From the NCBI RefSeq assembly GCF_030285665.1, contig NZ_CP127295.1, positions 6,262,001 through 6,326,000 on the forward strand: 64,000 nucleotides of DNA, given 5' to 3'. This DNA comes from Amycolatopsis mongoliensis. Lineage in GTDB: Bacteria; Actinomycetota; Actinomycetes; Mycobacteriales; Pseudonocardiaceae. Numbering within the stretch: the stretch's first letter is position 1; every line of letters starts with the position of its first letter. Below are positions 47,195 through 56,300 of the stretch, piece by piece. The translations under genes were made by a program, and so were the position numbers. Under the pieces are notes generated by a model that had not been told where the DNA came from, did not search any database, and saw only the letters and a program-made list of their open reading frames with translations.

Positions 47195-47223
47195 GCGTGA
47201 CGGCCCGCCGCCGGCCGTCACGC
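47195..47223. terminator. Bidirectional terminator between lcp and the double TetR gene
   Basis: GCGTGACGGCC (47195-47205) and GGCCGTCACGC (47213-47223), perfect 11-bp arms with a 7-base loop. It overlaps the stop codon of the convergent regulator gene and follows the lcp stop by 15 bases. Confidence 0.7.
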
Positions 47224-48438
47224 CGGGAGCCCCAACGCACCCACGACCAAGGCGGTGACGGTGGCACGGTGGTCCGGGCTGTCCTGCCAGCGCAGTCGTC
47301 GTCCGGCCTCGACCACCACGCCGAACCCCGCGTGCACCAGGGCCCGGGCCTGGCGCGGGTCGAGGTCCGGGCGAACCAGCCGCAGCTGCTGCTCCCAGAT
47401 GGCGATGTGCTCGCGCTGGGCGTCGGCCAACGGGCGCTGCAAGCCGGCCGGCAACCCGGCGACCTCGGCGTCGGCGACGCTGGTGAGGGCGGTGTGCTCG
47501 AAGCTGTAGGCCACGTACGTCGCCGCCAGGGCGACCACGGCCTCGTGCGGGCCGGCCACTCCCTGCAGGTTCTGCTCCACCGCTTGGGCCAGCAGCCCCG
47601 CCGCTTGCAGGCAGGCCGCCGCCAGGATGTCGGCCTTGCCGGGGAAGTGGCGGTAGAGCGTCGACGGGACCAGCCCCGCGGCGTCGGCGATCCGGCCGTT
47701 CGTGACGGTGGCGAAGCCGTCCCGTTCGAACAGCGGGATGGCGGCGGCGAGGATCTCCGCGCGCCGGGTGCGCGGCACGGGCAGGACAGGCAGCTCGACG
47801 GAGCGCGCGCTCCCGGCGGCCGCCGCGGGGTCGGTCGCGACGACGCGCAGGGCGGACGCCAGCAGCAGGTCCTCGGCCCGGCGCGGGGCGATCGAGGTGC
47901 GGTGCATCGTGATCGACGCGATCGCGCCGAGGGCCGCCACCGCCCGCAGGTGCTCGTCCGGCAGCGGGTACTCGCGCCGCACCACCTCGGTCACCCGCTC
48001 GACGACGTGCGCGAACTTCGCCCTGAGGACCCGGCGGTCCTCGCGGTCGAGGTAGCGCGCCTCCCACCGGTACAGCCCGCCCGACGCGCGATGGGCGACG
48101 GTGACCCGGGTGACGGCGGCGAGCAGGTCCGCCAAGGCCGCCTCGGGTGGCACCTCGTCGACGGCGGCGACGAGCCGATCCACCATGACGTTCGCGCACT
48201 CGGCGAACAGCGCGTACTTGTTCGGGAAGTGCCGGTACAGGGCCGCCGCGGTGATGCCCACGGTGGTGGCGATCTCCTCCATGGACGCGGCGTGGTAGCC
48301 GCGCTCGCTGAACACGCGGCCCGCCGCCTCGACGATGAGCTGTTTGCGGTTGCGCGGACGGGTGGCCGCGGGCGACTCGGCGGTCACCGGCGGACCCGAG
48401 CGCACGGACGCGGGAACAGGGCCATGCGTGCCAGTCAA
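47218..48438 (-). CDS. Double TetR-domain regulator
   Basis: 406 residues made of two complete TetR units in one chain: first HTH MEEIATTVGITAAALYRHFPNK, second HTH NGRIADAAGLVPSTLYRHFPGK at about residue 255. Each is followed by its own helical domain. Such fused TetRs occur in actinobacteria next to acyl-CoA synthetase genes. Start TTG 48438 is uncertain; GTGs 33 and 51 bases further in are possible. Likely regulates lcp and the acyl-CoA genes (inference). Convergent with lcp and divergent from the acyl-CoA synthetase remnant. Confidence 0.85.
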   Translation of the reverse strand: MTGTHGPVPASVRSGPPVTAESPAATRPRNRKQLIVEAAGRVFSERGYHAASMEEIATTVGITAAALYRHFPNKYALFAECANVMVDRLVAAVDEVPPEAALADLLAAVTRVTVAHRASGGLYRWEARYLDREDRRVLRAKFAHVVERVTEVVRREYPLPDEHLRAVAALGAIASITMHRTSIAPRRAEDLLLASALRVVATDPAAAAGSARSVELPVLPVPRTRRAEILAAAIPLFERDGFATVTNGRIADAAGLVPSTLYRHFPGKADILAAACLQAAGLLAQAVEQNLQGVAGPHEAVVALAATYVAYSFEHTALTSVADAEVAGLPAGLQRPLADAQREHIAIWEQQLRLVRPDLDPRQARALVHAGFGVVVEAGRRLRWQDSPDHRATVTALVVGALGLPA

Positions 48439-48459
48439 TCACGAGCCGGACCGAGCGCC

Positions 48460-48861
48460 CGGGATCAGCACGACCTGGCCGTCGACGCACGGCTGCTGCC
48501 GCTGCTGCGGGCCGCACCGGCCGCCGCGTCGATCGGCACGGTGATCGTCATCGGCGAGCCGGCCGCCGACGAGAGCGTGATCGGGTACGAGGAGTTCCTG
48601 TCCGCCCACGAGCCGATGGAGCTGCCCGACGTCAGCGAAGAGTCGACGGAGCTGATCATGTACACCTCGGGCACCACCGGCCGGCCGAAGGGAGTGCTGC
48701 TGTCCCACCGGAACATGCAGCTGCAGGCGATCAAGTGCATCCGCGCGATGGAGATGTCCGACGACTCCGACGTCGGCTTCCCGACCGCGCCCTTCTTCCA
48801 CATCCCCGGGCCTGGGCGCCCCGGCGCCGGAGTCACGCCCCGCCGCCACCTAAAGCCGTGA
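48460..48861 (+). pseudogene. Acyl-CoA synthetase fragment
   Basis: The frame carries an internal piece of an AMP-forming acyl-CoA synthetase: the P-loop-like TELIMYTSGTTGRPKGVLL, then SHRNMQLQAIK and TAPFFHIPG. After HIPG the frame loses the pattern (one-base shift) and stops at 48861. The N-terminal ~130 residues and the C-terminal ~300 are missing. The remnant ends at the 51-base palindrome at 48856-48906. It is divergent from the double TetR gene, matching the layout of intact loci. Confidence 0.75.
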
Positions 48862-48906
48862 ATGTCGCATTGAGGGACTCTAAGTCCCTCAATGCGACAT
48901 TCACGG
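48856..48906. repeat. Perfect 24-bp palindrome
   Basis: Arms 48856-48879 and 48883-48906 pair perfectly (beginning CCGTGAATGTCGCATTGAGG) around a 3-base loop. It overlaps the end of the broken acyl-CoA synthetase and lies between unrelated genes. Long, perfectly paired and not followed by a T-run; probably one copy of a dispersed palindromic repeat. Confidence 0.85.
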
Positions 48907-48987
48907 ACCGTCAGGCCTGAGGCGGAACTCGGGTGCGGTACCCACCGCCTGCGGTCACGGGAAAGACCAGCTCCATTCGCTCCGCGT

Positions 48988-49881
48988 TCAGCGGGTGCCT
49001 CGCGCGGTTTTCGGCGCGGGCCACCAGGCCGCGTCCGAGATCGGGGTCGCCGGCGAGCCGGTGAGCCGGGGAACGACGTCGGTGACCAGGGAAACCTCGC
49101 CCTTTTCGATGGCCTGGAACCATGAGATCCACGTCTCGATCTGGTCCCCGCGCATGCCCAGTCGCCATCGCCGTGCGAAGGCTTGCTCCAGGGTCTCCGT
49201 TTCGTAGCGGTAGGGGCGGCCGGTGGCCGCGGCGATCCGGGTGACGGCTTCCTCGAGGGTCAGGGCCTCGGGCCCGGTGATCTCGAGGGTCGCGCCGTCG
49301 TGCTCGGAGCGGGGCCCCTGGTCGAGGGCGACGGCCGTGATCGCGTCGGCGATGTCGTCGTGGGTGACGAAGGCGGCCCGGCCGGTGCTCGCTGGGCCGC
49401 TCACGACGAATTCCTCGTCGGCGAGGGCGGCCGGCGTCGACGTGTAGAAGCCCGCCCGGAGCACCGTGTGGCGGATCCCGGACCCGGCCAGGAACTGCTC
49501 GGTCAGCCACTGGTCGCGGGCGTTCAGGTAGGTGGCGGTGGGCGCCGCGCCGACGAGGGACACGTACAGGACCCGGTCCACGCCGACCTCGACGGCGGCT
49601 TCGACCGCGGTGGCGTGTTCCTCGAGCCGGCGCCCCGTGCGGTGTCCGGAGACCAGGACGAGGGTTGACGCGCCGTCGAGTGCCTTGCGCATGTCCGGGG
49701 CGTCGGCGTAGGCGGCCGGACCGCGCCGCTGGGCGCCGGGCAGTTCGGGGATGCGGTCGGGGCTGCGGCCGACGAGGAGCTGGGGGACGCCGTGGCCGGC
49801 CAGCCGGGCCGCGATCCGGCCGCCCAGTGCCCCGGTCACGCCGGTGACCGCCACCGTGGCGTGGTTGTTCCGCTCAGACAC
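48988..49881 (-). CDS. NmrA-like NAD(P)-binding reductase
   Basis: 297 residues. Rossmann start VAVTGVTGALGGRIAARL with the NmrA-type G-x-x-G-x-x-G, then VLYVSLVGAAP and a substrate domain. Related proteins reduce quinones or act as redox sensors. GTG start overlaps the isomerase-like gene by 8 bases. Last gene of the TetR-linked operon. Confidence 0.85.
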   Translation of the reverse strand: MSERNNHATVAVTGVTGALGGRIAARLAGHGVPQLLVGRSPDRIPELPGAQRRGPAAYADAPDMRKALDGASTLVLVSGHRTGRRLEEHATAVEAAVEVGVDRVLYVSLVGAAPTATYLNARDQWLTEQFLAGSGIRHTVLRAGFYTSTPAALADEEFVVSGPASTGRAAFVTHDDIADAITAVALDQGPRSEHDGATLEITGPEALTLEEAVTRIAAATGRPYRYETETLEQAFARRWRLGMRGDQIETWISWFQAIEKGEVSLVTDVVPRLTGSPATPISDAAWWPAPKTARGTR

Positions 49882-50233
49882 AGGTTCCTCCCCAGCCGGC
49901 GCCGCCGTCGATCGCGGTGGTCCGGCCCGCGGCCACGGCCCAGGCGGCCTGGACCGGATCTTGGGGGTGGGGTTGCAGGGCGGTGATCACCGCGGTCGCC
50001 CAAGGCCACATCGGCAGGCTTTCGAGGACCTTCTCCCGCAACTCGGTCTCGTCGTCGGCGCGCCAGACGGCGACGACACGAGGCTCCCCGGCCGTGCGCC
50101 ACAGTCGCGACAGGTGACCTTCGGCGGCGAGCTCGCCGGCCCGCACGGCTTCGGCGGCGCGGCGCCGGTCGACTTCCGCTTGATCGGTCCCTTCGGGAAC
50201 AGTGACGGTCAGCTCGACCAGGAACTCCTTCAT
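49874..50233 (-). CDS. Muconolactone isomerase-like protein
   Basis: 119 residues from ATG 50233 (GAGGAAGG upstream). MKEFLVELTVTVPEGTD, then EAVRAGELAAEGHLSRLWR and LPMWPWATAVITALQPHP match the muconolactone delta-isomerase (CatC) ferredoxin-like fold. The typical protein is ~95 residues; a 20-residue tail is extra. No other catechol-pathway genes are adjacent, so the substrate may differ. Confidence 0.8.
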   Translation of the reverse strand: MKEFLVELTVTVPEGTDQAEVDRRRAAEAVRAGELAAEGHLSRLWRTAGEPRVVAVWRADDETELREKVLESLPMWPWATAVITALQPHPQDPVQAAWAVAAGRTTAIDGGAGWGGTCV

Positions 50234-50268
50234 GGTTCCTTCCTCCCTTGTCGCTCCGGGTGTTTCTG

Positions 50269-51156
50269 TTACTGAGGGCGTCCCGCAGGAGTCGCGGTGC
50301 GGTAGAACTCGGCCGCGGTGAAGGTGGCGGGGACGCCGAGTTCGGCGGCGACGGCGGTGATCGCGTCGGCGCCGATGGCACTGTCGACCCGGCCGTCGGT
50401 GGTGAACTGCCGTGCGATGTACGCCTCGTAGTGGGCCCGGACTTCGTCCTCGGTGTGCCGGCCGAGGAAGGTCCGCAGGTGCCGGACCGTGGTGCCGGGG
50501 TCGTCGCGGATCACCCGCAGGGCGCGCAGGTGGGCTCGCACGACGGCCTCGACGGCGGGGTCGTCCGGCCGGAGGTGGGTGGGGTCCACGGCCACGCCCA
50601 CGGTGGGGATCCGGAAGTGGTCGCCGAAGAAGGCCAGCACCTGCCAGCCGTGTTCGGCGGCGACCGCCTCCGGCGCGATGGTGTCGCCGACCACGGCGGC
50701 GTCGATACTGCCCTCCGCCAGCCGGCGCAGGTCCATGCCGAAGTCGCCGGGCCAGCGGACGGTGGTCCGGACGTCGTGGTCCGGGTCGAGGCCGGCCTGG
50801 CGCAGCACGATCCGGGTGAAGCAGCCAGGGCCGGTGTGCGGCGGGTGCACGGTGAGCCGCCGGCCGGCCAGGTCGGCCACCGAGGAAATGCCGGGACGGG
50901 CGAGGATCCAGAACAGCGGGCGGTAGGTGTTGACGTTCAGCGCGACCCAGGGGATGCCGTCGATCAGCCGGGACAGCACTGTCCGGCCGAGTCCGATGAC
51001 CGCGCCCCGGCGTAGCCGCTGTGCGTCCCAGGTGCAGCCGTCGCGCAGGGCGACGTGGACGCCCTCGTCGGCGTAGAAGTCCTCCTGGTCGGCGATGTAG
51101 GTGACCAGTTCCTCGTGCGGGCCCCGCCCGACGTAGGCGAGATCGATCGTGTGCAT
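50269..51156 (-). CDS. NMT1-like substrate-binding fold protein, no signal peptide
   Basis: 295 residues from ATG 51156 (GAAGGA eight bases upstream; ATG 51162 also possible). IDLAYVGRGPHEELVTYIAD, then DGIPWVALNVNTYRPLFWIL and GPGCFTRIVLRQAGLD match the NMT1/nitrate-taurine binding-protein fold. No signal peptide or lipobox, and no permease or ATPase nearby. It may therefore be a cytosolic enzyme of the 4,5-dihydroxyphthalate decarboxylase type or a soluble binding protein. Followed by the isomerase-like gene after 35 bases. Confidence 0.75.
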   Translation of the reverse strand: MHTIDLAYVGRGPHEELVTYIADQEDFYADEGVHVALRDGCTWDAQRLRRGAVIGLGRTVLSRLIDGIPWVALNVNTYRPLFWILARPGISSVADLAGRRLTVHPPHTGPGCFTRIVLRQAGLDPDHDVRTTVRWPGDFGMDLRRLAEGSIDAAVVGDTIAPEAVAAEHGWQVLAFFGDHFRIPTVGVAVDPTHLRPDDPAVEAVVRAHLRALRVIRDDPGTTVRHLRTFLGRHTEDEVRAHYEAYIARQFTTDGRVDSAIGADAITAVAAELGVPATFTAAEFYRTATPAGRPQ

Positions 51157-51417
51157 GGACATTTTCCTTCGAGATGCGGGTTCTCGGGGTGCGGTGGAAC
51201 TCGGCCGCGGGCACACCGACGGCCTGGCCGCCGGTGGCGAACTTCGGTGTGATGAAAGACTTGCAGTGGGTGCGGGGAAGGCGATCGCATCAGCGACGTC
51301 TGTGAGGCGGCCCGGCGGGGTAGCCCACCTGCTGCCGCATACCGTGCGTGGCCGGCGGACGCGTGCCGATTCTGCTGCCGGAGCCGGTCACCCCTGCCAC
51401 GCTGCCGGTTGCCCTGG

Positions 51418-52041
51418 TCACGAGCCCGTTTCCGGTTCAGGGCGGATCGCCCCGTAGAGCACCGTGTGGACGGTGGCGCGCAGCAGATCGGCCGCGGTGC
51501 GGTCGAGTTCGCGCGGCACCTGCGAGTTCAGCAGCCGTTCCACCGCGCCCCGGGTGATCTCGCCCAGCAGTTCGGGCGGTGCCGAGAGCAGCCCACGCCG
51601 GTGGCCGTCCCGGAACAGCTCGTCGAGCCGCCGGTAGACCACCGCGTCGATCCGTTGTTCCACGTGTCGGCGCAGGACCGCGTCGCCGCGCCCGGTGGCG
51701 AGCTGGGCCGCGCCGATCCGCTCGAGCTCACCGCATGCCGCGACCAGGAACCGCTGGACCTGCTCACCGAACGGCCTGCCTTCCGCGTCTTCGGCCGCCG
51801 CGAGCAGCGTGCGCTCGATGGCGCCGAACTGCCGGTCCAGCACGGCGGTCATCAGGGCGTGCTTGTCGGGGAAGTGGCGGTAGATCGTCTTCTTGCTCAT
51901 CCCGAGCTCACCGGCGAAGTCGTCCATGCTCACCCGCCCCGGGCCCGGCGCGAGGAACAGCCGGGCGGCCGCGTCGACGATCATCTCGGCGCGGCGCTGG
52001 TCGGAAACGGAGGAAACTAACTTGGTTTCCATAGTTTCCAT
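51418..52041 (-). CDS. TetR family regulator
   Basis: About 207 residues from ATG 52041 (METMETK; ATG 52032 also possible). HTH MDDFAGELGMSKKTIYRHFPDK. The C-terminal part fits the TetR AefR-like group. It lies upstream of, and on the same strand as, the NMT1-like, isomerase and NmrA genes, so it probably controls them. An inverted repeat overlaps its own start codon. Confidence 0.85.
   Translation of the reverse strand: METMETKLVSSVSDQRRAEMIVDAAARLFLAPGPGRVSMDDFAGELGMSKKTIYRHFPDKHALMTAVLDRQFGAIERTLLAAAEDAEGRPFGEQVQRFLVAACGELERIGAAQLATGRGDAVLRRHVEQRIDAVVYRRLDELFRDGHRRGLLSAPPELLGEITRGAVERLLNSQVPRELDRTAADLLRATVHTVLYGAIRPEPETGS
52012..52039. promoter_or_regulatory. Inverted repeat over the TetR start codon
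   Basis: GGAAACTA (52012-52019) and TAGTTTCC (52032-52039) with 12 bases between; a further GGTTTCC lies inside. It covers the start of the TetR gene and may be an autoregulatory operator or, since part of it is coding, an accident of the METMETK repeat. Confidence 0.4.
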
Positions 52042-52142
52042 AGTTGCTCGCCGCTCTTTCGCTGTCAAGCCAGCCGGTCGGGTGCCGTCAAGATCGTCAC
52101 ACCTGATTGACGCGCCGAAGCCGGGCTCCTACGCTACGTTCG

Positions 52143-52160
52143 TGAGAACGATCGTTCTCA
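52143..52160. promoter_or_regulatory. TetR-type operator, site 1
   Basis: TGAGAACGATCGTTCTCA, a perfect 18-bp palindrome, three bases upstream of the ATG at 52164. Same motif as sites 2 and 3 around the TetR and kgd genes. Confidence 0.75.
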
Positions 52161-52163
52161 ACG

Positions 52164-52484
52164 ATGACGGGAGCGGAGCTGGTGGAAGTGGCGGCGCAGC
52201 AGGTCCGGGTCGAGCGGCTCGCGGAGCACGATTTCCTGGTCGGTGTCCCGAGTGGAGAGGACGAAGTCCTGATCCGCCTGCGGTCCGCCGCCGGCACGGT
52301 GTCCCGGCTGGAGTTCGGCGATCTCGACGAGCAGTGCCTGGTGCGCGCGATCATGGCCTACCTGCTGGCCCGTCAGGACGCCGACGACCTGCCGCAGGAT
52401 CTCGACCTGGACGAAATCGCGGCGGCGTACGAAGACTTCGCCGAATCCGTGCGCGCGGCGGTGGACGCCGACGGTGCCGAGTAG
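52164..52484 (+). CDS. Hypothetical acidic protein, 106 residues
   Basis: Cytosolic, acidic, no known motif; RLRSAAGTVSRLEFGDLDEQ and a C-terminal acidic helix. ATG 52164 has no ribosome site and directly follows operator site 1; GTG 52182 has GGGAG about seven bases upstream and is the alternative start. Convergent with the TetR gene at 52529 and apparently in its regulon. Confidence 0.65.
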   Translation: MTGAELVEVAAQQVRVERLAEHDFLVGVPSGEDEVLIRLRSAAGTVSRLEFGDLDEQCLVRAIMAYLLARQDADDLPQDLDLDEIAAAYEDFAESVRAAVDADGAE

Positions 52485-52528
52485 CGGCGTCCGCGGCTGC
52501 CCGGACCGCACTGAAAGCGAGCTGATCC

Positions 52529-53128
52529 TCAGCGAGCCGAGCTGCGACGTTGTTTGCCCGGCTTCTCGGCCGCGATGAGGATCTCGGCCGCGCGGCGGGC
52601 CTCGGTCGCCGGCGCCGCGGTGTGCTGAACGGCGGCCGTCGACACGGCGCCCTCGGCCAGGAGGTGGATGGCGTTCCCGGTTTCGCGGGAGTACCCGGCG
52701 TCCACCACGATGCCGGAGAGCAGCTTGCGGAACTCGCGCTGGTGGTAGTGCACCTCGGCCGCCACGGCCGGGTTGGTCGCGCCGAGCTCGCCGAACACGT
52801 TCATCCACGGGCAGCCGCGGAAATCCGGCTCGCAGAACCACTTGTGCAGCCAGGTGAAGATCGCCGACACGCGCGCGGCGCCGTCGTCGGGCTTGCCGGC
52901 GAACTCCGCGATGCTCGCCATCATCCGCAGGTGGCGGCGGCGGAGGAACGCCACCACGAGGTCGTCCTTGCTGGGGAACAGCTGGTAGATCCGGCGCAGG
53001 GGCAGGTTCGCCGCGGTCCGCAGCCGATCCATGCCCACGGCCTGCACGCCCCGCGAGTAGAACACCTGCTCGGCGGCGTCCAGCAGCTGCTCGCGGACGG
53101 GGTCGTGGGTTTCCTCGACGCTGGTCAC
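52529..53128 (-). CDS. TetR family regulator of the kgd locus
   Basis: 199 residues. HTH MDRLRTAANLPLRRIYQLFPSK, then WLHKWFCEPDFRGCPWMNVFGELG, a form seen in YsiA/AcrR-like TetRs. Flanked by three copies of the TGAGAACG-N2-CGTTCTCA palindrome: one upstream of its own start, one before kgd and one before the small protein gene. It is the obvious binder. Confidence 0.87.
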   Translation of the reverse strand: MTSVEETHDPVREQLLDAAEQVFYSRGVQAVGMDRLRTAANLPLRRIYQLFPSKDDLVVAFLRRRHLRMMASIAEFAGKPDDGAARVSAIFTWLHKWFCEPDFRGCPWMNVFGELGATNPAVAAEVHYHQREFRKLLSGIVVDAGYSRETGNAIHLLAEGAVSTAAVQHTAAPATEARRAAEILIAAEKPGKQRRSSAR

Positions 53129-53182
53129 GGTACCTCGAGACGTTGACGGTCACAGCAACGCCGTTCAGGCTACCATCTCAGG

Positions 53183-53200
53183 CGAGAATGGCCGTTCTCA
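53183..53200. promoter_or_regulatory. TetR-type operator, site 2
   Basis: CGAGAATGGCCGTTCTCA, an imperfect copy of the palindrome, 55 bases upstream of the TetR start and in the divergent region with kgd. Confidence 0.65.
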
Positions 53201-53332
53201 TTCAGGGTGACGGCGGAGGTGCCATCCATCTCGAAGCCAGCCGGAAGACTCACGACCCTTGTGCGCTGCAAGGCCTTGGTCGCAGTACACCTCGTCGATC
53301 GGCTGCCGGAGGCGTAGACTCGGGTTGAGCAA

Positions 53333-53350
53333 TGAGAACGAGCGTTCTCA
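53333..53350. promoter_or_regulatory. TetR-type operator, site 3
   Basis: TGAGAACGAGCGTTCTCA, palindromic except for the two central bases, 32 bases upstream of the kgd start codon and well placed to block its transcription. Confidence 0.75.
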
Positions 53351-53381
53351 TATTGAACGGAGAGGAACCAGGCGAGTCGAG

Positions 53382-56300
53382 ATGGCTGGAACAGACGTCG
53401 ACGAGGAAACTCCGGCGGCCTTCGGGGCCAACGAATGGATGGTCGAGGAGCTCTACGAGCGGTACCTGCAGAACCGCGACTCGGTGGACCGGGCCTGGTG
53501 GCCGGTCTTCGAGGACTACCGGCCCGGCCCAGCCGCCGCCCCCGAGCGCGTGGCCGCTCCGACGGCTTCCCGGCCCCAGGGCGACGTCACCGTGCTGCGC
53601 GGGCCGGCCAAGACGCTCGCCGCCACCATGGACGCCAGCCTGGCCGTGCCGACCGCGACCAGCGTCCGGACCGTCCCCGCGAAGCTCATGGCCGACAACC
53701 GCGTCGTCGTCAACAACCACCTGCGGCGCACGTCGGGGGGCAAGGTCAGCTACACCCACCTGCTCGGCTGGGCGCTGGTCCAGGCCGTCAAGCGGTTCCC
53801 GAGCCAGAACGTCCACTACGACGTGGTGGACGGCAAGCCGGTCGCCGTCGCGCCGGAGCACCTGGGCCTGGGGATCGCGATCGACCTGCCGCGGTCGGAC
53901 GGGCAGCGGTCCCTGCTCGTGCCGGTGATCAAGGACGCCGACACGCTGACCTTCAAGGAGTTCCTGGCGTCCTACGAGGATCTCGTCCACCGCGCCCGGG
54001 AGAACGCGCTGACCGTCGCCGACTTCGCCGGCGCCACGATGACGCTGACCAACCCCGGCGGCATCGGGACCGAGCACTCCGTGCCGCGCCTCACCCGCGG
54101 GCAGGGGTGCATCATCGGCGCGGGCGCGCTCGAGTACCCGGCCGCGTTCCAGGGTGCGAGCCAGGAATGGCTGGCGGACAACGGTGTCGGCAAGACCATG
54201 ACGCTGACGAGCACGTACGACCACCGGGTGATCCAGGGCGCGGGGAGCGGTGAGTTCCTCCGCCTGGTCCACGACCTGCTCATCGGCGAGCACGACTTCT
54301 ACGACGACCTCTTCACCGCGCTGCGGATCCCGTACGAGCCGATCCGGTGGGCGGCCGACACCCATGTGGACGAAGCCGTCGCGCCGGGCAAGGAAACCCG
54401 GGTGCACGACCTCGTCAACGCCTACCGCGTGCGCGGCCACCTGATGGCCGACACCGATCCGCTGGTGTACCGGCAGCGGTCGCACCCCGATCTCGAGGTG
54501 ACGAACCACGGGCTCACCCTGTGGGACCTCGACCGCGAGTTCGTCACCGGGGACTTCGGCGGCGACCGGCGGCGGATGCCGCTGCGCGAGATCCTCGGCG
54601 TCCTGCGCGACGCCTACTGCCGCACCACCGGCATCGAGTACATGCACCTGGAGGACCCGGCGCAGCGCCGCTGGATCCAGGACCGGGTGGAGCGGCCGTA
54701 CGAGAAGCCCACCCACACCGAACAGATGCGCATCCTCGGCAAGCTCACCGAAGCCGAGGCGTTCGAGACCTTCCTGCAGACGAAGTACGTCGGGCAGACG
54801 CGATTCAGCCTCGAAGGCGGCGAGTCCGCGATCGCGCTCCTCGACGCGATCCTGCGGAGCGCGGCGGAAGAGGGGCTGGCCGGCGCGACGATCGCGATGG
54901 CGCACCGCGGGCGGCTCAACGTCCTGGCCAACATCGCCGGCAAGACCTACCGCCAGATCTTCGCCGAGTTCGAGGACAACCGGGACCGGGAGACGGCCGA
55001 CGGGTCCGGGGACGTCAAGTACCACCTCGGCACCGAAGGCGTCTTCGCCGGCCTGCACGGGTCCGAGCTGCCGGTGCACCTCGCGGCCAACCCCTCGCAC
55101 CTCGACGCGGTCGACGGGGTCCTCCTCGGCGCGACCCGCGCGCGGCAGGACCGGGCCGGGGACGGGCGCTTCTCGACGTTGCCGATCATCGTGCACGGGG
55201 ACGCCGCGCTCGCCGGTGAGGGAGTGGTGAGCGAGACGCTGCAGATGTCGCAGCTGCGCGGCTACCGCGTCGGTGGCACGATCCGCATCACCATCAACAA
55301 CCAGGTCGGGTTCACGACCACGCCGCAGGACGGCCGCTCCTCGGTTTACTCGACGGACGTCGCGAAGACGATCCAGGCGCCGGTCCTGCACGTCAACGGC
55401 GACGACCCCGAAGCGGTCGTGCGCGCCGGGCAGCTGGCTTTCGCCTACCGGCAGGAGTTCGGGCGCGACGTGGTGATCGACCTGATCTGCTACCGGCGGC
55501 GCGGGCACAACGAGGCCGACGACCCGTCGATGACGCAGCCGCGGATGTACGCGCTGATCGAGCACAAGCGCTCGGTCCGCGAGCTGTACACCGAAGCCCT
55601 CGTCGGGCGGGGCGACATCACCGCCGACGAGTACGAACAGGCCCACCGCGACTTCCAGCGGACGCTGGAGCGGTCGTTCAGGGAAACCAAGGACAGCACT
55701 CCGGGCGCCGGCCCGGTGGACCGGCGTGCCGCCGCCGGACCGGCCCGGCCGACAGCCACCACGGACCTCGTCGTGAAGAAGGTCGCGACCGTGTTCGGCG
55801 ACGCGCCGGCCGGGTTCACGGTGCACCCCAAGCTCGCCCCGCTGCTCGCGAAGCGGGCGGAGATGGCCGAGCGCGGCGGCATCGACTGGGCGTTCGCGGA
55901 GCTGCTGGCGTTCGGCTCGCTGGTGCTGGACGGGGTGCCGGTGCGGCTCGCGGGCCAGGACAGCCGGCGCGGGACCTTCGTGCAGCGGCACGCCGTCCTC
56001 CACGACCAGGCCACCGGCCGGGAGTGGACGCCGCTGGCGCACCTGGGGGAGGGGCAGGCGCCGTTCAGCGTCTACGACTCCCTGCTGAGCGAATACGCGG
56101 CACTGGGGTTCGAGTACGGCTACTCCGTCGAACGCCCGGACGCGCTCGTCCTGTGGGAGGCCCAGTTCGGGGACTTCGTCAACGGCGCCCAGGTGATCGT
56201 CGACGAGTTCGTCAGCTCGGCGGAGCAGAAGTGGGGCCAGCCCTCGTCGCTCGTCCTGCTGCTGCCGCACGGGTACGAAGGCCGGGGCCCCGACCACTCG

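Noticed and set aside
52012..52039. Strong claim that GGAAACTA/TAGTTTCC is an operator
   Set aside because: Part of it is generated by the repeated ATGGAAAC codons of the METMETK start, so it is listed only at low confidence.
53332..53928. ATG frame beginning within operator site 3
   Set aside because: Out of frame with kgd; Thr/Arg-rich shadow.
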